DNA of 64,000 nt from PSRI01 sp041484195 (lineage in GTDB: Bacteria; Bacteroidota; Bacteroidia; Chitinophagales; Chitinophagaceae): assembly GCA_041484195.1 (NCBI GenBank), contig JBGPHC010000005.1, forward strand, positions 1-64,000. The letters run 5' to 3'. Positions 34,626-44,269 of this stretch are shown here, in pieces (position 1 is the stretch's first letter; each line of letters begins with the position of its first letter). The position numbers were made by a program, and so were the translations under genes. A model generated the notes under the pieces. It was not told the origin of the DNA, made no database searches, and worked only from the letters and a program-made list of their open reading frames with translations.

Positions 34626-37190
34626 TTGATGGATAAGAAAAACTTCGTGTATAATCGGCCGTTATATATTGGCTGGCTGATTAAGATGGCCTGGAGGGAT
34701 AGTCGAAGGAGCCGCTCCCGCCTATTGCTGTTCATATCTTCGATCATCCTGGGTATCGCCGCGTTGGTAGGAATTTTTTCATTTAGCTATAATCTGAAAA
34801 GGGATATTGACCAACAGGCCAAGACCCTGGTGGGCGCCGACCTGGTGATTGAAAGCAACCGGGCCGTGAGTGCCGAATTGACGCCCTTGTTGGATTCCCT
34901 CGGCAATGACAGAGCCCGGGAACGCAATTTTGCGTCGATGATTTTTTTCATGAAAAACCAGGGGACCCGTTTGGTGCAGGTGCGCGCTTTAGAAGGGGCC
35001 TATCCGTTCTATGGTGATTTGGAAACTTCTCCCTCAGGTGCGGGCAGAAATTTCCGAAATGGACGTCAGGCATTGGTGGACAAGACTCTTATGATCCAAT
35101 ACAATGCTCAGGTTGGGGATTCTATAAAAATAGGAGACCTGAGTTTTGTCATTGCCGGCGCCCTGCTCAAAGCTCCGGGCCGAACGGGACTCTCCACCAC
35201 CATAGCCCCACCGGTTTATATCCCGCTGCAATTCCTGGACCAGACCGGATTGCTCCAGAAGGGAAGCAGGATCGGATATAGTTATTATTATCGCTTTGAT
35301 CCGGGAACTGATATTGACAAATTAATATCAACCATTCAGCCCAGGCTTGAAAAAGAAGGACTGGACTATGAAACGGTTGAATCCAGGAAGAGAAATACGG
35401 GGAGAGCTTTCGAAGATTTCGCGCAGTTCCTGACGCTAATCAGTTTCATCGCCCTGCTGCTGGGTTGCGTTGGAGTGGCCAGCGCCATCCATATATATAT
35501 CCGTGAAAAAATCAATTCCATCGCCATCCTGCGCTGCCTGGGTGTAAGTTCTACGCAGGCATTCCTTATTTTTTTGATACAGGTTGCGGGCATTGGATTG
35601 ATTGGGTCGGTTATCGGCGCGGCCTGCGGCATACTGGTTCAACAGATATTGCCATCCGTGCTCAAGGATTTTTTGCCCGTGGAAGCCACCATGACTATTT
35701 CATGGAAAGCGATCGGTCAGGGTATCTTGTTAGGTTTTTTGATATCTGTTCTGTTCGCGCTCCTGCCTTTGGTTTCCATCCGCAAAGTGTCGCCCCTGCT
35801 TACGCTGCGCATGTCGGTGGAACCTGGCAGGCTCTTAAGGGATCGATTGACCTGGCTGCTCTATGCAGCCATCCTGTTGTTTGTAATAGGTTTTTCGAGG
35901 TGGGAAATGAAAAGTTGGAAACAGGCTCTTTTTTTTACGGCTGGCATCCTGATCGCCTTTCTGCTCCTGGCCGCGGCTGCAAGACTACTGATGTGGATGG
36001 TGCGCCGTTTCTTCCCCACATCCTGGAATTATTTGTGGCGCCAGGCTTTCGCGAATCTTTACAGGCCGAACAATCAGACAATCATATTGGTCATCACAAT
36101 AGGACTTGGCACCGCGTTCATCGGCATCCTTTATTTTATCCAGAGTTTGTTGATTAACCGGGTTTCCTTGTCGGCTACGGGGAACCAGCCGAATATGGTT
36201 CTCTTCGATATTCAGAGTAGCCAACGGGATGGCGTAGCTGCACTAACAAGGAAATATGGTCTTCCCGTATTGCAGGAAGTGCCGATCGTCACCACCCGCA
36301 TTGAACGGCTCAATGGCAAAACGGCTTTGCAGGCCAGAGAAGACAGTTCGTCGCAGATTCCGCGGCGTGTTTTCGAAGGAGAAATCCGTGTCACCTACCG
36401 CGACTCGCTGACAGATTCAGAAAAAATAACGGCAGGGAAATTGCACGGTCCTGTGAAGTCGCCGAACGATATTGTTTATATTTCCATGGATGAAAATTAT
36501 GCCAACCGAATACATGTAAAGATCGGGGATAGCATCGTGTTCAATGTACAGGGAGTGCTCATGCCTGCTATTGTAGGGAGCTTTCGCCAGGTGGACTGGC
36601 GAAGGGTTCAGACCAATTTCAGAGTGGTTTTTCCTACAGGCGTATTAGAGTCGGCCCCGCAATTTCATGTAATAGTCACCCGGGCCTCTTCCAGCGAAGC
36701 CTCCGCGCATTTTCAACAGGCCATGGTGAGGGCATATCCCAATGTTTCAATTATTGACCTCGGACTAATCCTGAGTGTCATGGACGATATCCTCAGCAAA
36801 ATCGGATTCGTGATCCGGTTCATGGCGGCTTTCAGTATCATTACCGGCCTGATCGTTTTGATTGCTTCGGTACTCATCAGCAAATACCAGCGTATCCAGG
36901 AAAGTGTTTTGCTTCGCACGATTGGCGCCAGCAGGAGACAGATCCTCCTGATCAATGCATTGGAATATTTATTCCTCGGAGCGCTGGCTTCGGTTACGGG
37001 AATCCTGCTGGCCCTGGCTGGGAGCTGGGCTCTCGCCAAATTCAGTTTCGACAGTCATTTTTCGCCTCAATGGTTGCCGGTTCTGATATTGGTATTCCTG
37101 ATCTGCCTTCTCACCGTGATGATCGGCTTGCTGAATAGCAGAGGCGTAGTGAACAAACCACCCCTGGAAATTCTTAGAAGAGAAATTTGA
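34626..37190 (+). CDS. ybbP: FtsX-family ABC permease, YbbP-like
   Basis: The 854-residue permease has an N-terminal TM after MAWRDSRRSRSRLLLFISSIILG, a periplasmic domain (about 60-270), then two FtsX modules. The first lies around 270-400 (FLTLISFIALLLGCVGVASAI, YIREKINSIAILRCLGVSS) and the second at the C-terminus (YQRIQESVLLRTIGASRRQI). The two-module plan matches YbbP. The start could be the second Met at 34629. It is likely to act with YbbA on lipids or lipoproteins; the substrate is unproven. Confidence 0.91.
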   Translation: MMDKKNFVYNRPLYIGWLIKMAWRDSRRSRSRLLLFISSIILGIAALVGIFSFSYNLKRDIDQQAKTLVGADLVIESNRAVSAELTPLLDSLGNDRARERNFASMIFFMKNQGTRLVQVRALEGAYPFYGDLETSPSGAGRNFRNGRQALVDKTLMIQYNAQVGDSIKIGDLSFVIAGALLKAPGRTGLSTTIAPPVYIPLQFLDQTGLLQKGSRIGYSYYYRFDPGTDIDKLISTIQPRLEKEGLDYETVESRKRNTGRAFEDFAQFLTLISFIALLLGCVGVASAIHIYIREKINSIAILRCLGVSSTQAFLIFLIQVAGIGLIGSVIGAACGILVQQILPSVLKDFLPVEATMTISWKAIGQGILLGFLISVLFALLPLVSIRKVSPLLTLRMSVEPGRLLRDRLTWLLYAAILLFVIGFSRWEMKSWKQALFFTAGILIAFLLLAAAARLLMWMVRRFFPTSWNYLWRQAFANLYRPNNQTIILVITIGLGTAFIGILYFIQSLLINRVSLSATGNQPNMVLFDIQSSQRDGVAALTRKYGLPVLQEVPIVTTRIERLNGKTALQAREDSSSQIPRRVFEGEIRVTYRDSLTDSEKITAGKLHGPVKSPNDIVYISMDENYANRIHVKIGDSIVFNVQGVLMPAIVGSFRQVDWRRVQTNFRVVFPTGVLESAPQFHVIVTRASSSEASAHFQQAMVRAYPNVSIIDLGLILSVMDDILSKIGFVIRFMAAFSIITGLIVLIASVLISKYQRIQESVLLRTIGASRRQILLINALEYLFLGALASVTGILLALAGSWALAKFSFDSHFSPQWLPVLILVFLICLLTVMIGLLNSRGVVNKPPLEILRREI

Positions 37191-37408
37191 TATCCTGGTT
37201 TCGACCTTGCAGAAAAAATATAAAACCTGTTCCCGGAGCTATGGCTCAGGACTCGCTTGAGTTAGGGAAGATGAAAACAAGGAGAAAAAACCTCCGTATT
37301 TATGGGCCTATGAGAATGATCCTGTTTCCTCGCCCTCTTCAACGAAGCTTACTTGTCTGGTGAAAATTCGTTTAGAGACCAGCTCCTACGCACCGCTCAT
37401 GTCTGAAT

Positions 37409-39577
37409 TCAGATTTTATTGATATCAAACGGCAGTCTTCGTATGCGCTTCCCCGTTGCCGCGTAGATCGCATTGCAAAGCGCGGGGGCAAAAGGTGGGA
37501 GACCCGGCTCTCCGACGCCCTTGATCGTTGGACCACCTTCCGCCAGGATATGCACTTCCACAGGAGGCATCTCATTGATGCGGAGCATCCTGTTATTATT
37601 GAAATTGGTTTGAACGGATTTTCCGTTTTGAAATATGATACCGTCTTTGATTGCGGCTGTGAGCGCCATTACGACGGCCCCTTCCATCTGCGCTTTCACA
37701 TTGTCGGGGTTAACCACGGTTCCCAAATCTATGACGGCATAAACTTTTTCAATCTTGATTGCGCCATTGGCCTGATGTGAGACCTCTACTACATGTCCCG
37801 CCAACCCCGCGAAAAATTCATATTGCGCCACGCCCCGGCCCTTAGCCTTAGGAAGGGGTTTATCCCATCCTGATACCTCTTTCAGTTTGGTAAGCAGCCT
37901 CTTTGTATCGGAATCTGCGGTCAGCATGTCGAGCCTGAATGCCATTGGATCCTTACCTGCCTTGGCTGCCATTTCATCGATGAAACATTCATGCGCGAAG
38001 GCAAGCGTGCTGCTGGTAACACTTCGCCAGGCAGCCATCGGGATATGCATTTCGGCAAAGACCCATGAATTCTTCATGTTTGGGAACTCATATCTCTGAT
38101 CGCTGATCCCTTCCACCATGGACCTGTCCGGCTTTGATTTGTCGTAGTTGGCAGATGTAGTGGCGGCCATAGAGGGACTGACCACTTTATGTTGAAAAGC
38201 AAGTGGCTTTCCATCGGAGGAGAGCGCTCCTTTCATGGCTGAAAAAGTCATGGGGCGGAATGGACCCATTTGCGTATCATCTTCCCGGGTCCAGACCACT
38301 TTCACGGGTTTTCCCACCTGTTTTGAGATCAAAGCGGCTTCGGAAGCAAAATCCGACCTCAGCCTGCGTCCGAAACCACCACCGTTGAAATAGATATTGG
38401 GTTTAATATTATCCTGGGGTATGCCGAGCGATTCGGATAATTCCCTTTTGATGAGGCTGGGTCCCTGGGAAGAGGCCCATACTTCCACTTTATCACCTTC
38501 CTGCCAATGAGCCACGCAGTTCATGGGTTCCATTGGAGAATGGCTGAGCACGGGTGTTTCATAAAGCGCTTCCAATTTCAGGGGCGCTTCCGCATACACT
38601 TTGTCAAATGCTCCTTTGTCCACCACCACCAAACCGTCAGTCTTTGCCAGCTCCCTGAGGCTTTGTTCGTATTCCTTTGTATTGAATTTGTCAAACCCAT
38701 TGTAATTCCATTTGGCTTTCAGGGCTTTTCTGCCCTGGAGGGCAGCCCAGTAATTGTCGGCGACCACCGCGATGCTGTCGTAATGATTCTTTCCCATGAT
38801 GCGCTCGGTCTTCACGACGGAAATCACACCTTTCACTTTCTTCGTTTGAGCGTCATCGTAACTGATTAGTGTGGCTCCGAAAACGGGGGATCTTTCCACA
38901 GAAGCATATACCATTCCGGGTATGTCCACGTCAATGCCAAATTCAGCACGACCCGACACTTTCAGTGGGATATCAGGGCGCGGAACCGATTTCCCAAGTA
39001 TGTTGAATTGCGACGGATCTTTGAGCCGGGGATTTTCAGGCACTTCCATCTTGGCGGCTGTTTCTGCCAATTCACCATAGGAGAAGCTTTTCCCGGAAGG
39101 CTTATGAATGATCCTGCCATGTTCCGCATAACATTCATCCACGGGAACATTCCATTGTTGGCTGGCGGCCTTAAGAAGCATTTCCCTGGCGGTGGCTCCG
39201 ATCTTTCTTAGCGGGGCGTAGCCGCTTCTTACAGAAGCACTTCCTCCCGATACCTGCCGGCCAAATTGTTTTTCCCCGGATGTTTGCTTGATAATCACCT
39301 GGTCCAGGGACAAATCCAGCTCTTCAGCGATGAGGGATGGAACAGACTGATAGGTGCCCTGTCCCATTTCAGGATTGGGATTCATGATGGTGATCCTTCC
39401 CGATTTTTCAATGATAACATAGGGCGTAATTTCAAATGTTATGGGCTCGTGGCTCAGGTTAAGGACTCGTGGGGATCCTTCCACATCTGAAGATGAAAAT
39501 CCCAGCGCAAATCCCAGGCTGGTAAGACCGGTTAGTCTCAGAAAATCGCGGCGTTTAATACTAGAAGGAGTTTGCAT
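37409..39577 (-). CDS. iorB: Molybdopterin-binding subunit of an aldehyde/isoquinoline-type oxidoreductase (IorB-like)
   Basis: The 722-residue protein has a twin-arginine signal (IKRRDFLRLTGLTSLGFALG), so the folded enzyme is exported with its cofactor. The xanthine-oxidase-family large subunit follows: GQGTYQSVPSLIAEEL, the FNGGGFGRRLRSDF block near residue 395, and the catalytic-Glu motif GVGEPGLPP near the C-terminus. There is no FAD subunit, as in isoquinoline 1-oxidoreductase, so electrons leave through the 2Fe-2S subunit. Its start is 19 bp after the iorA stop. The substrate is unknown. Confidence 0.91.
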   Translation of the reverse strand: MQTPSSIKRRDFLRLTGLTSLGFALGFSSSDVEGSPRVLNLSHEPITFEITPYVIIEKSGRITIMNPNPEMGQGTYQSVPSLIAEELDLSLDQVIIKQTSGEKQFGRQVSGGSASVRSGYAPLRKIGATAREMLLKAASQQWNVPVDECYAEHGRIIHKPSGKSFSYGELAETAAKMEVPENPRLKDPSQFNILGKSVPRPDIPLKVSGRAEFGIDVDIPGMVYASVERSPVFGATLISYDDAQTKKVKGVISVVKTERIMGKNHYDSIAVVADNYWAALQGRKALKAKWNYNGFDKFNTKEYEQSLRELAKTDGLVVVDKGAFDKVYAEAPLKLEALYETPVLSHSPMEPMNCVAHWQEGDKVEVWASSQGPSLIKRELSESLGIPQDNIKPNIYFNGGGFGRRLRSDFASEAALISKQVGKPVKVVWTREDDTQMGPFRPMTFSAMKGALSSDGKPLAFQHKVVSPSMAATTSANYDKSKPDRSMVEGISDQRYEFPNMKNSWVFAEMHIPMAAWRSVTSSTLAFAHECFIDEMAAKAGKDPMAFRLDMLTADSDTKRLLTKLKEVSGWDKPLPKAKGRGVAQYEFFAGLAGHVVEVSHQANGAIKIEKVYAVIDLGTVVNPDNVKAQMEGAVVMALTAAIKDGIIFQNGKSVQTNFNNNRMLRINEMPPVEVHILAEGGPTIKGVGEPGLPPFAPALCNAIYAATGKRIRRLPFDINKI

Positions 39578-39596
39578 GTTTCAAGATTGAAATTGA

Positions 39597-40079
39597 TCAA
39601 TTGCTTTTTGCAGCAGGCTCCTGCATCAGTTCGGAAGCCCTGTGTATGGCCTTGCGAATGCGAGGGTAAGTTCCACAGCGGCAGATATTGATCTGCATGG
39701 CCGTGTCAATCTGCGCATCTGTTGGCCGGGGTGTTCTTTTTAATAAGGCGACGGCCGACATGATCTGCCCCGACTGGCAATAGCCGCATTGGGGTACCTG
39801 TAATTCGATCCAGGCTTTTTGAACAGGATGATCGATGTTTTCGGAAATGCCTTCGATGGTCGTGATTTTTTTGCCTGCGGCTGCGGATACAGGGAAACTG
39901 CAGGAGCGTATAGGATTGCTATCGAGGTGCACGGTGCAGGCGCCGCATTGTGAAATACCACATCCGAATTTGGTACCCTTCAATCCCACAAAATCACGGA
40001 TTGCCCAAAGCAATGGCATTTGCGGATCCACATCCACCGTGTATTTCTTGTTGTTGATGTCCAGATTAATATTGGCCAT
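39597..40079 (-). CDS. iorA: (2Fe-2S) subunit of molybdenum hydroxylase (IorA-like)
   Basis: From ATG 40079 (MANINLDINNKKYTVDVDP) the 160-residue protein has the plant-ferredoxin-type cluster site (GCGISQCGACTVHL) and the second, helical 2Fe-2S site (CGYCQSGQ ... NICRCGTYPRIRKAI). Both clusters are complete. It carries electrons from the molybdenum centre of the neighbouring subunit and has no signal of its own, so it is likely co-exported with the Tat-targeted partner. A frame to 40115 adds 12 hydrophobic residues and is less likely. Confidence 0.93.
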   Translation of the reverse strand: MANINLDINNKKYTVDVDPQMPLLWAIRDFVGLKGTKFGCGISQCGACTVHLDSNPIRSCSFPVSAAAGKKITTIEGISENIDHPVQKAWIELQVPQCGYCQSGQIMSAVALLKRTPRPTDAQIDTAMQINICRCGTYPRIRKAIHRASELMQEPAAKSN

Positions 40080-40736
40080 AAAAAAGATTGAAAATGGTGA
40101 AAAGGGAAAAGCCAATTAAAGTTACAAAAGATTGGTGATTGGTGGGTCAATGTTAATAATATTGAATACTGTATCTGGGCTCCCTTGATGGCATTTGTGT
40201 CAATCAGTTGATCGCGGGAAGTATGGCTTTAGACATGGTGCATTCTACAAATAATGAAATTTTTTTTTCACCCTGCAGTAGTCCCTATTCATTGGTTTGG
40301 TGTTTTAGGTGAAAGAAATAAATTTCATTCCCGAGCCGGCTTTGGAGTGCAGTTTTATCGCCAGATAATTTTCTCATGATTTCAGTCATAATCCGGAGGT
40401 TGTTTCCACTCCCTCCGCTTTCATGACGTTTGATGGCATAGCCATAGAATGGTTTGGCCATTTTTTGACCAGTCCAAGCCTACGGAAGGGGAATTTCCTT
40501 TCCAAACCTGAATTATCCTTAATCCTTCAATATTTTCAAAGAACTGATCCATTGCAAAATGGATATGGGAGTGTGGGAGCAATTGTCATCAATAAGTGTT
40601 TTGCAGCTCCAATCAATGCATGTTTGGGCAGGGAATAATCCCGCTATGCCTGGGGAGCAATTGTCAGGCGGACAAAGACAGGGCAGGGCCTGGCCGGAGG
40701 AGGGACGCAGACTCAGATTCCGGATAATTGATCCCT
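40080..40736. other. Intergenic, upstream of iorA, no gene recognised
   Basis: This 657-bp stretch precedes the 17-bp tandem repeat. Open frames have no recognisable start, signal or family. A TTTGTAAC region near 40115-40135 could hold the iorA promoter, but no exact -7 match was seen. Confidence 0.5.
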
Positions 40737-41075
40737 TGCGATCCCATAATCAAATCGATAGAGTAAATGAATTGATGCCAACAGCAAATCGATCTGATTA
40801 ATGGATCGAATTCCATTTACGAGTATTTCTAATCTACAAATCGATCCAGCTTCCAAATTGAACCATTTTTCGAATCGATCCACTCTGGGAATCGAATTCT
40901 CCCACGAATTGATCCATAGTACGAATCGTTCCAATCTTCAACTCGATCCCGCCATGGATCGATCCATACAACGAATCGTTTCAATCTGTAAATCGATCCC
41001 TTTCAAGACTCGAATTCATTTACAAATTATTCTCATCTGCAAATCGATCTATTATTCGAATCGATCCAATTCATA
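40737..41075. repeat. Degenerate 17-bp tandem repeat, about 20 units
   Basis: Units begin at 40737, 40753, 40770, 40787, 40804, 40821, 40839, 40856, 40873, 40890, 40907, 40924, 40941, 40957, 40974, 40991, 41008, 41025, 41042 and 41059. Steps are almost always exactly 17 bp, with single-base slips at 40753, 40839 and 40957. The conserved half reads AATCGATCC; the other half is variable and often ends CG or CA. Because 17 is not a multiple of 3, the repeats are not coding. The unit core ATCGAT is itself a palindrome. Confidence 0.9.
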
Positions 41076-41442
41076 TTATTTCGTGGTTACCAGTCCGGTT
41101 TTTCATGAAATTTAAAAAGATCCTGAACATAGCAGCTGCCTTAGATAACACTATGCTGAATGATGAAGGAATGCTATGAATCTTCAGCAGTCCTGCCTTC
41201 CGGATACTTATTCTTCGATAGACTCTTTCAAATGCCTCGGTCAAATCCCTCCCGGACCATTCCTGCAAAATCTCCCAGAGTCTTTCCTGGTCATTTATCC
41301 TATTAAATAATTGCCTGTTGAGCTCATTCTTTTCCAGCCAAAGCGAAAGTTCTTCCTTTTCAGGAGCTTCAATCCTTTGTTTCATATTATTGAATAATAG
41401 GGTTGAAGCGCGATATGCCTGCACCGGATCTTCCTGTTTCAT
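41071..41442 (-). CDS. FecR-type anti-sigma factor, N-terminal part only
   Basis: From ATG 41442 the 123-residue protein has the N-terminal anti-sigma helices of Bacteroidota FecR proteins (APEKEELSLWLEKNELNRQL, FNRINDQERLWEILQEW, LTEAFERVYRRI). Full-length relatives continue with a membrane helix and a periplasmic FecR domain of about 200 residues; here only a degenerate hydrophobic stretch remains before the stop. The frame can be extended to 41541, through three short TGCGAT repeats. The 3' end abuts the 17-bp repeat array. Probably a remnant. Confidence 0.6.
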   Translation of the reverse strand: MKQEDPVQAYRASTLLFNNMKQRIEAPEKEELSLWLEKNELNRQLFNRINDQERLWEILQEWSGRDLTEAFERVYRRISIRKAGLLKIHSIPSSFSIVLSKAAAMFRIFLNFMKNRTGNHEII

Positions 41443-41658
41443 GATTGCTGCCCTTTCGGGGCTATTATTTGGTATTGAATCATACTGTATCGCACCTGTA
41501 TCGCACCCTGCATCGCACCCATTTTCAAAATTAGAATGCATTTAGGCTTGGTGCAAAGTAAATATCTCCTATTTCGGTAGTGTTTTTCTCTTTGTACCGC
41601 GGGAGTGGCTATCGGGAAAAATTATTTGTGCAATAGTGATAGACAGGTGGGTTGGGCA

Positions 41659-42165
41659 TCAGGGTTTTTTTCCGGTGCCGGGGATAGTGCCCATTTCCCT
41701 GGCTTCTAATTCATCCTGTAGGCGGTCAACGTAGCGGAGGTGGATTAATTTTCTGCATTTGATCGGAAGTTTTTGCAGGGAAGCATATATGCTGCGGATA
41801 GTTTCTGCCTGCGTGATCGCTGCCAAAATGCTCTCTTCTGAATTGGCCAGAGAGAAAACCGGTATCCCTTGTTTTATTGCGATTTTCCTGGAATGTCTTG
41901 TTTGTTCCTGGCAGGCATTTCTGACTGACAGGTACATAAAGGATTGGACCTCCCTGAAGCTTTCAAATTTCTGGTCCTGATTCCAGAGTTTCACAAAGCA
42001 TTTTTCGACTATGTTATCCGCTTCCTGCACCTCAAACATGAGTTGTTCCGCAAAATGGCAGAGGGCGGGGTAGAGTTCAATAAACAGGAGTTTGAATGCG
42101 GGAAGGTCCCCGGGTTCCCAGGCATTTTGTTTATTTTCAGAGGCATATCGATAAGGTATAGGCAT
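41659..42165 (-). CDS. ECF RNA polymerase sigma factor, C-terminally truncated
   Basis: From ATG 42165 (MPIPYRYASENKQNAW) the protein has 168 residues. Region 2 is visible (FIELYPALCHFAEQLM, EADNIVEKCFVKLWNQ, VQSFMYLSVRNACQ), and region 4 starts normally (LQKLPIKCRKLIHLRYVDRL, then EAREMGTIPGTGKKP). It stops inside the recognition helix, where relatives continue for about 20 residues. With the truncated FecR-type gene 216 bp downstream it forms a sigma/anti-sigma pair that normally controls a TonB receptor. Both appear decayed. An extension to 42285 is possible. Confidence 0.7.
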   Translation of the reverse strand: MPIPYRYASENKQNAWEPGDLPAFKLLFIELYPALCHFAEQLMFEVQEADNIVEKCFVKLWNQDQKFESFREVQSFMYLSVRNACQEQTRHSRKIAIKQGIPVFSLANSEESILAAITQAETIRSIYASLQKLPIKCRKLIHLRYVDRLQDELEAREMGTIPGTGKKP

Positions 42166-42598
42166 AAACAGGATTGTGTTTGTAAAATATGTTCTAATTG
42201 AAAAAGGGTCCGATCCAAAAGCTAAAGCCGGGCCTGATCTGCCAGACAGAAAGAATCTAAATTTTTTGGTCCAATACGCCATCACATTTTTCTGAACAAA
42301 ACAATGGTTGGCATCCGATCAAGCTGTTGATCTTTAGTCATAAGAGGCCCTCCGCAGATGAATAAGACCCTTGACCGGCAGCAGCGAATCGGCTATTGAA
42401 CTTCTGGAATTCCTGGAATCAGCATATGTCTCAAATCGAACGAATCAAATGGTATTCACGAAGGTTTCCAATCCGTTTCTTTCCCACTTCAAAAATTTCG
42501 GATCCCTCGGTTTCTACCGGAACAAAAGTAATAATTAATTCCGGGTGTTGGTAGTTCTTACAACAGTTTTTTTGAAAGAATCTTTGACCTTAAACTTA
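42166..42598. other. Divergent intergenic region, nothing recognised
   Basis: About 430 bp between the sigma factor start and the XRE regulator start. The sequence shows no repeat, hairpin or exact -7 match. It should hold both divergent promoters. Confidence 0.5.
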
Positions 42599-42829
42599 AT
42601 GAAAGAAAAGGACAAGAAGCGGCTAAAAAAATTTGCGGCTCATCTAAAAAAACTCCGATTGTCAAAGGGACTGAGCCAACGGGAGTTGTCGAGCCGCTGT
42701 GACATTGACTTCGCGAAGATTAGTAAGATAGAATCCGTAAAGGCAAATTTCATGTTCACCACACTCATAGAACTTGCAGAAGGATTAAATGTAGAGCCGT
42801 CTGAGTTATTAGACTTCGATCATGACTAG
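42599..42829 (+). CDS. XRE-family helix-turn-helix regulator
   Basis: The 76-residue protein (start MKEKDKKRLKKFAAHLKKLR at 42599) consists of one Cro/CI-type domain: LSKGLSQRELSSRCDIDFAKISKIE is the helix-turn-helix and LIELAEGLNVEPSELL the following helices. It has no sensor or catalytic domain. Such small regulators occur in toxin-antitoxin, phage and R-M loci; none is adjacent here. A frame to 42545 adds 18 residues. Confidence 0.88.
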   Translation: MKEKDKKRLKKFAAHLKKLRLSKGLSQRELSSRCDIDFAKISKIESVKANFMFTTLIELAEGLNVEPSELLDFDHD

Positions 42830-43077
42830 GAATTTTCCTTAAGGATTGACGTGATTTACTCAGACTCCATTGGTGTTTTTCTTCCCTGTCCGGGTACTTC
42901 AGATTGGGCATCCAAAAGAAATGCTGCAGAGGCTACCCGGGTCCTGAACCCCTGCTGTCGCCATGAAATCCAGGCGCCTAAAGCATCGAATTGTTCTGAT
43001 CCTGAAGGATTGAATATCTCCGGTCCTCGATCGCCCCATCGGCCCTTGCCTGAGGCCCACTCCGGTATTACCCTGGC

Positions 43078-44073
43078 TCATGCATGGCGCAGATTGCTAA
43101 TGGTAACGTCGCGGTTATATTTATTACGGTATTGTATAGGCGATAGACCGGTATATCTCTTGAAGGTGGTACGGAATGCCTTACTGTCTGAATAACCCAC
43201 TTTATACATGACCTCATTCACATTCTCCAGAGATTTCTCCAGGCTCATTTTGGCGGCTTCGATCTTCACTCGCTGAATATATTCGGCCACCGTATTGGCC
43301 GTGGCTTTCTTGAAGCGTCGCTCCAGGTTCCTTCGCCCGAGCGCAAACATGGTGCCCAATTGATCCACGGTTATTTTCCGGTGAAAATTCTCTTCTATGA
43401 ATTCCTGGGCCTTCCTGATGGGTTCATCCTCATGGTCCTTCTGTCCCTGGAATACAATGAAGGGCGACTGACTGTCGCGCCGGAACTCTATCTGAAACGC
43501 CTTTGAACAAAAAATGGCGATCTCACGTCCAGCGTATTTTTCGATCAGGTAAAGAATAAGATTCAAATAGGAGAATGCGCCTCCACTGGAATAAATGCCA
43601 TTTTCATCCGTGATCACCTTATCTTCCACCAGGTCCACATCCGGGAACATTTTCCTGAAATCATTTGCCGCCATCCAATGTGTGGCACATTTCCTTCCGC
43701 TTATCAGACCTGTTGAAGCCAACAAAAAAGCCCCCACACAAAGACTGGCAACTTCCGAACCTTCTGAATACTGTTTCACTATCCAGGGAATGAATTCCTG
43801 ATTCTGCCGGAGATTATTCACCATATTCCCGTCAAGAGCCGGAATAATTATGAGGTCTGTGTGGCGTATATTTTTCACCAACAGATCTGCACAAACCGTG
43901 TACATGCCATTATTAATACTGGTTTCTTTGGTCAGTCCCGCTAATTTGACTTCGAATATCGAAGGTTTTCCCATGCGGTTCAGAAATGCATTCACTTCGG
44001 TAAATACCTGGCGTGGGCCTTCAATACTTCCCAGTATGGCTCCTTTCAGTACAAGGATTGTGATGTGTTTCAT
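43078..44073 (-). CDS. GlxA-type AraC-family regulator with DJ-1/PfpI-like domain
   Basis: The 331-residue protein has an N-terminal DJ-1/PfpI glutamine-amidotransferase-like domain with the nucleophile-elbow Cys in VASLCVGAFLLASTGLI. A C-terminal AraC/XylS double helix-turn-helix follows (ITVDQLGTMFALGRRNLERRF and VNEVMYKVGYSDSKAFRTTF, ending TGLSPIQYRNKY). Members usually act as transcriptional activators. It is convergent with the XRE gene and divergent from the dihydrofolate-reductase-like gene, which it may regulate. Confidence 0.93.
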   Translation of the reverse strand: MKHITILVLKGAILGSIEGPRQVFTEVNAFLNRMGKPSIFEVKLAGLTKETSINNGMYTVCADLLVKNIRHTDLIIIPALDGNMVNNLRQNQEFIPWIVKQYSEGSEVASLCVGAFLLASTGLISGRKCATHWMAANDFRKMFPDVDLVEDKVITDENGIYSSGGAFSYLNLILYLIEKYAGREIAIFCSKAFQIEFRRDSQSPFIVFQGQKDHEDEPIRKAQEFIEENFHRKITVDQLGTMFALGRRNLERRFKKATANTVAEYIQRVKIEAAKMSLEKSLENVNEVMYKVGYSDSKAFRTTFKRYTGLSPIQYRNKYNRDVTISNLRHA

Positions 44074-44269
44074 GCCTCTAAAATAAGATAAATCATTGTC
44101 GCAATCAACCCTTTATATTGCCGTATTTGCACCCTCAGGAATTTGAATGTTGATATTAGTTTTGGATGTTCTTTCAAAGCAGGCCTGGGCAGATTTGCCG
44201 CATTCGTGGGATTGATGAATGCTGCAATAAATTCTGCATGGATTAGTGAAGGCGCGAAAAATTCTTAAG

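Noticed and set aside
37191..37408. Possible terminator GGAG-AAAAAAC-CTCC between the convergent ybbP and iorB genes
   Set aside because: The stem is only 4-5 bp and no U-run follows; too weak to annotate.
40801..41115. 104-codon plus-strand frame over the 17-bp repeat
   Set aside because: The repeat period is not a multiple of three, and residues such as LQIDP and NRST recur only because the DNA unit cycles through the three frames.
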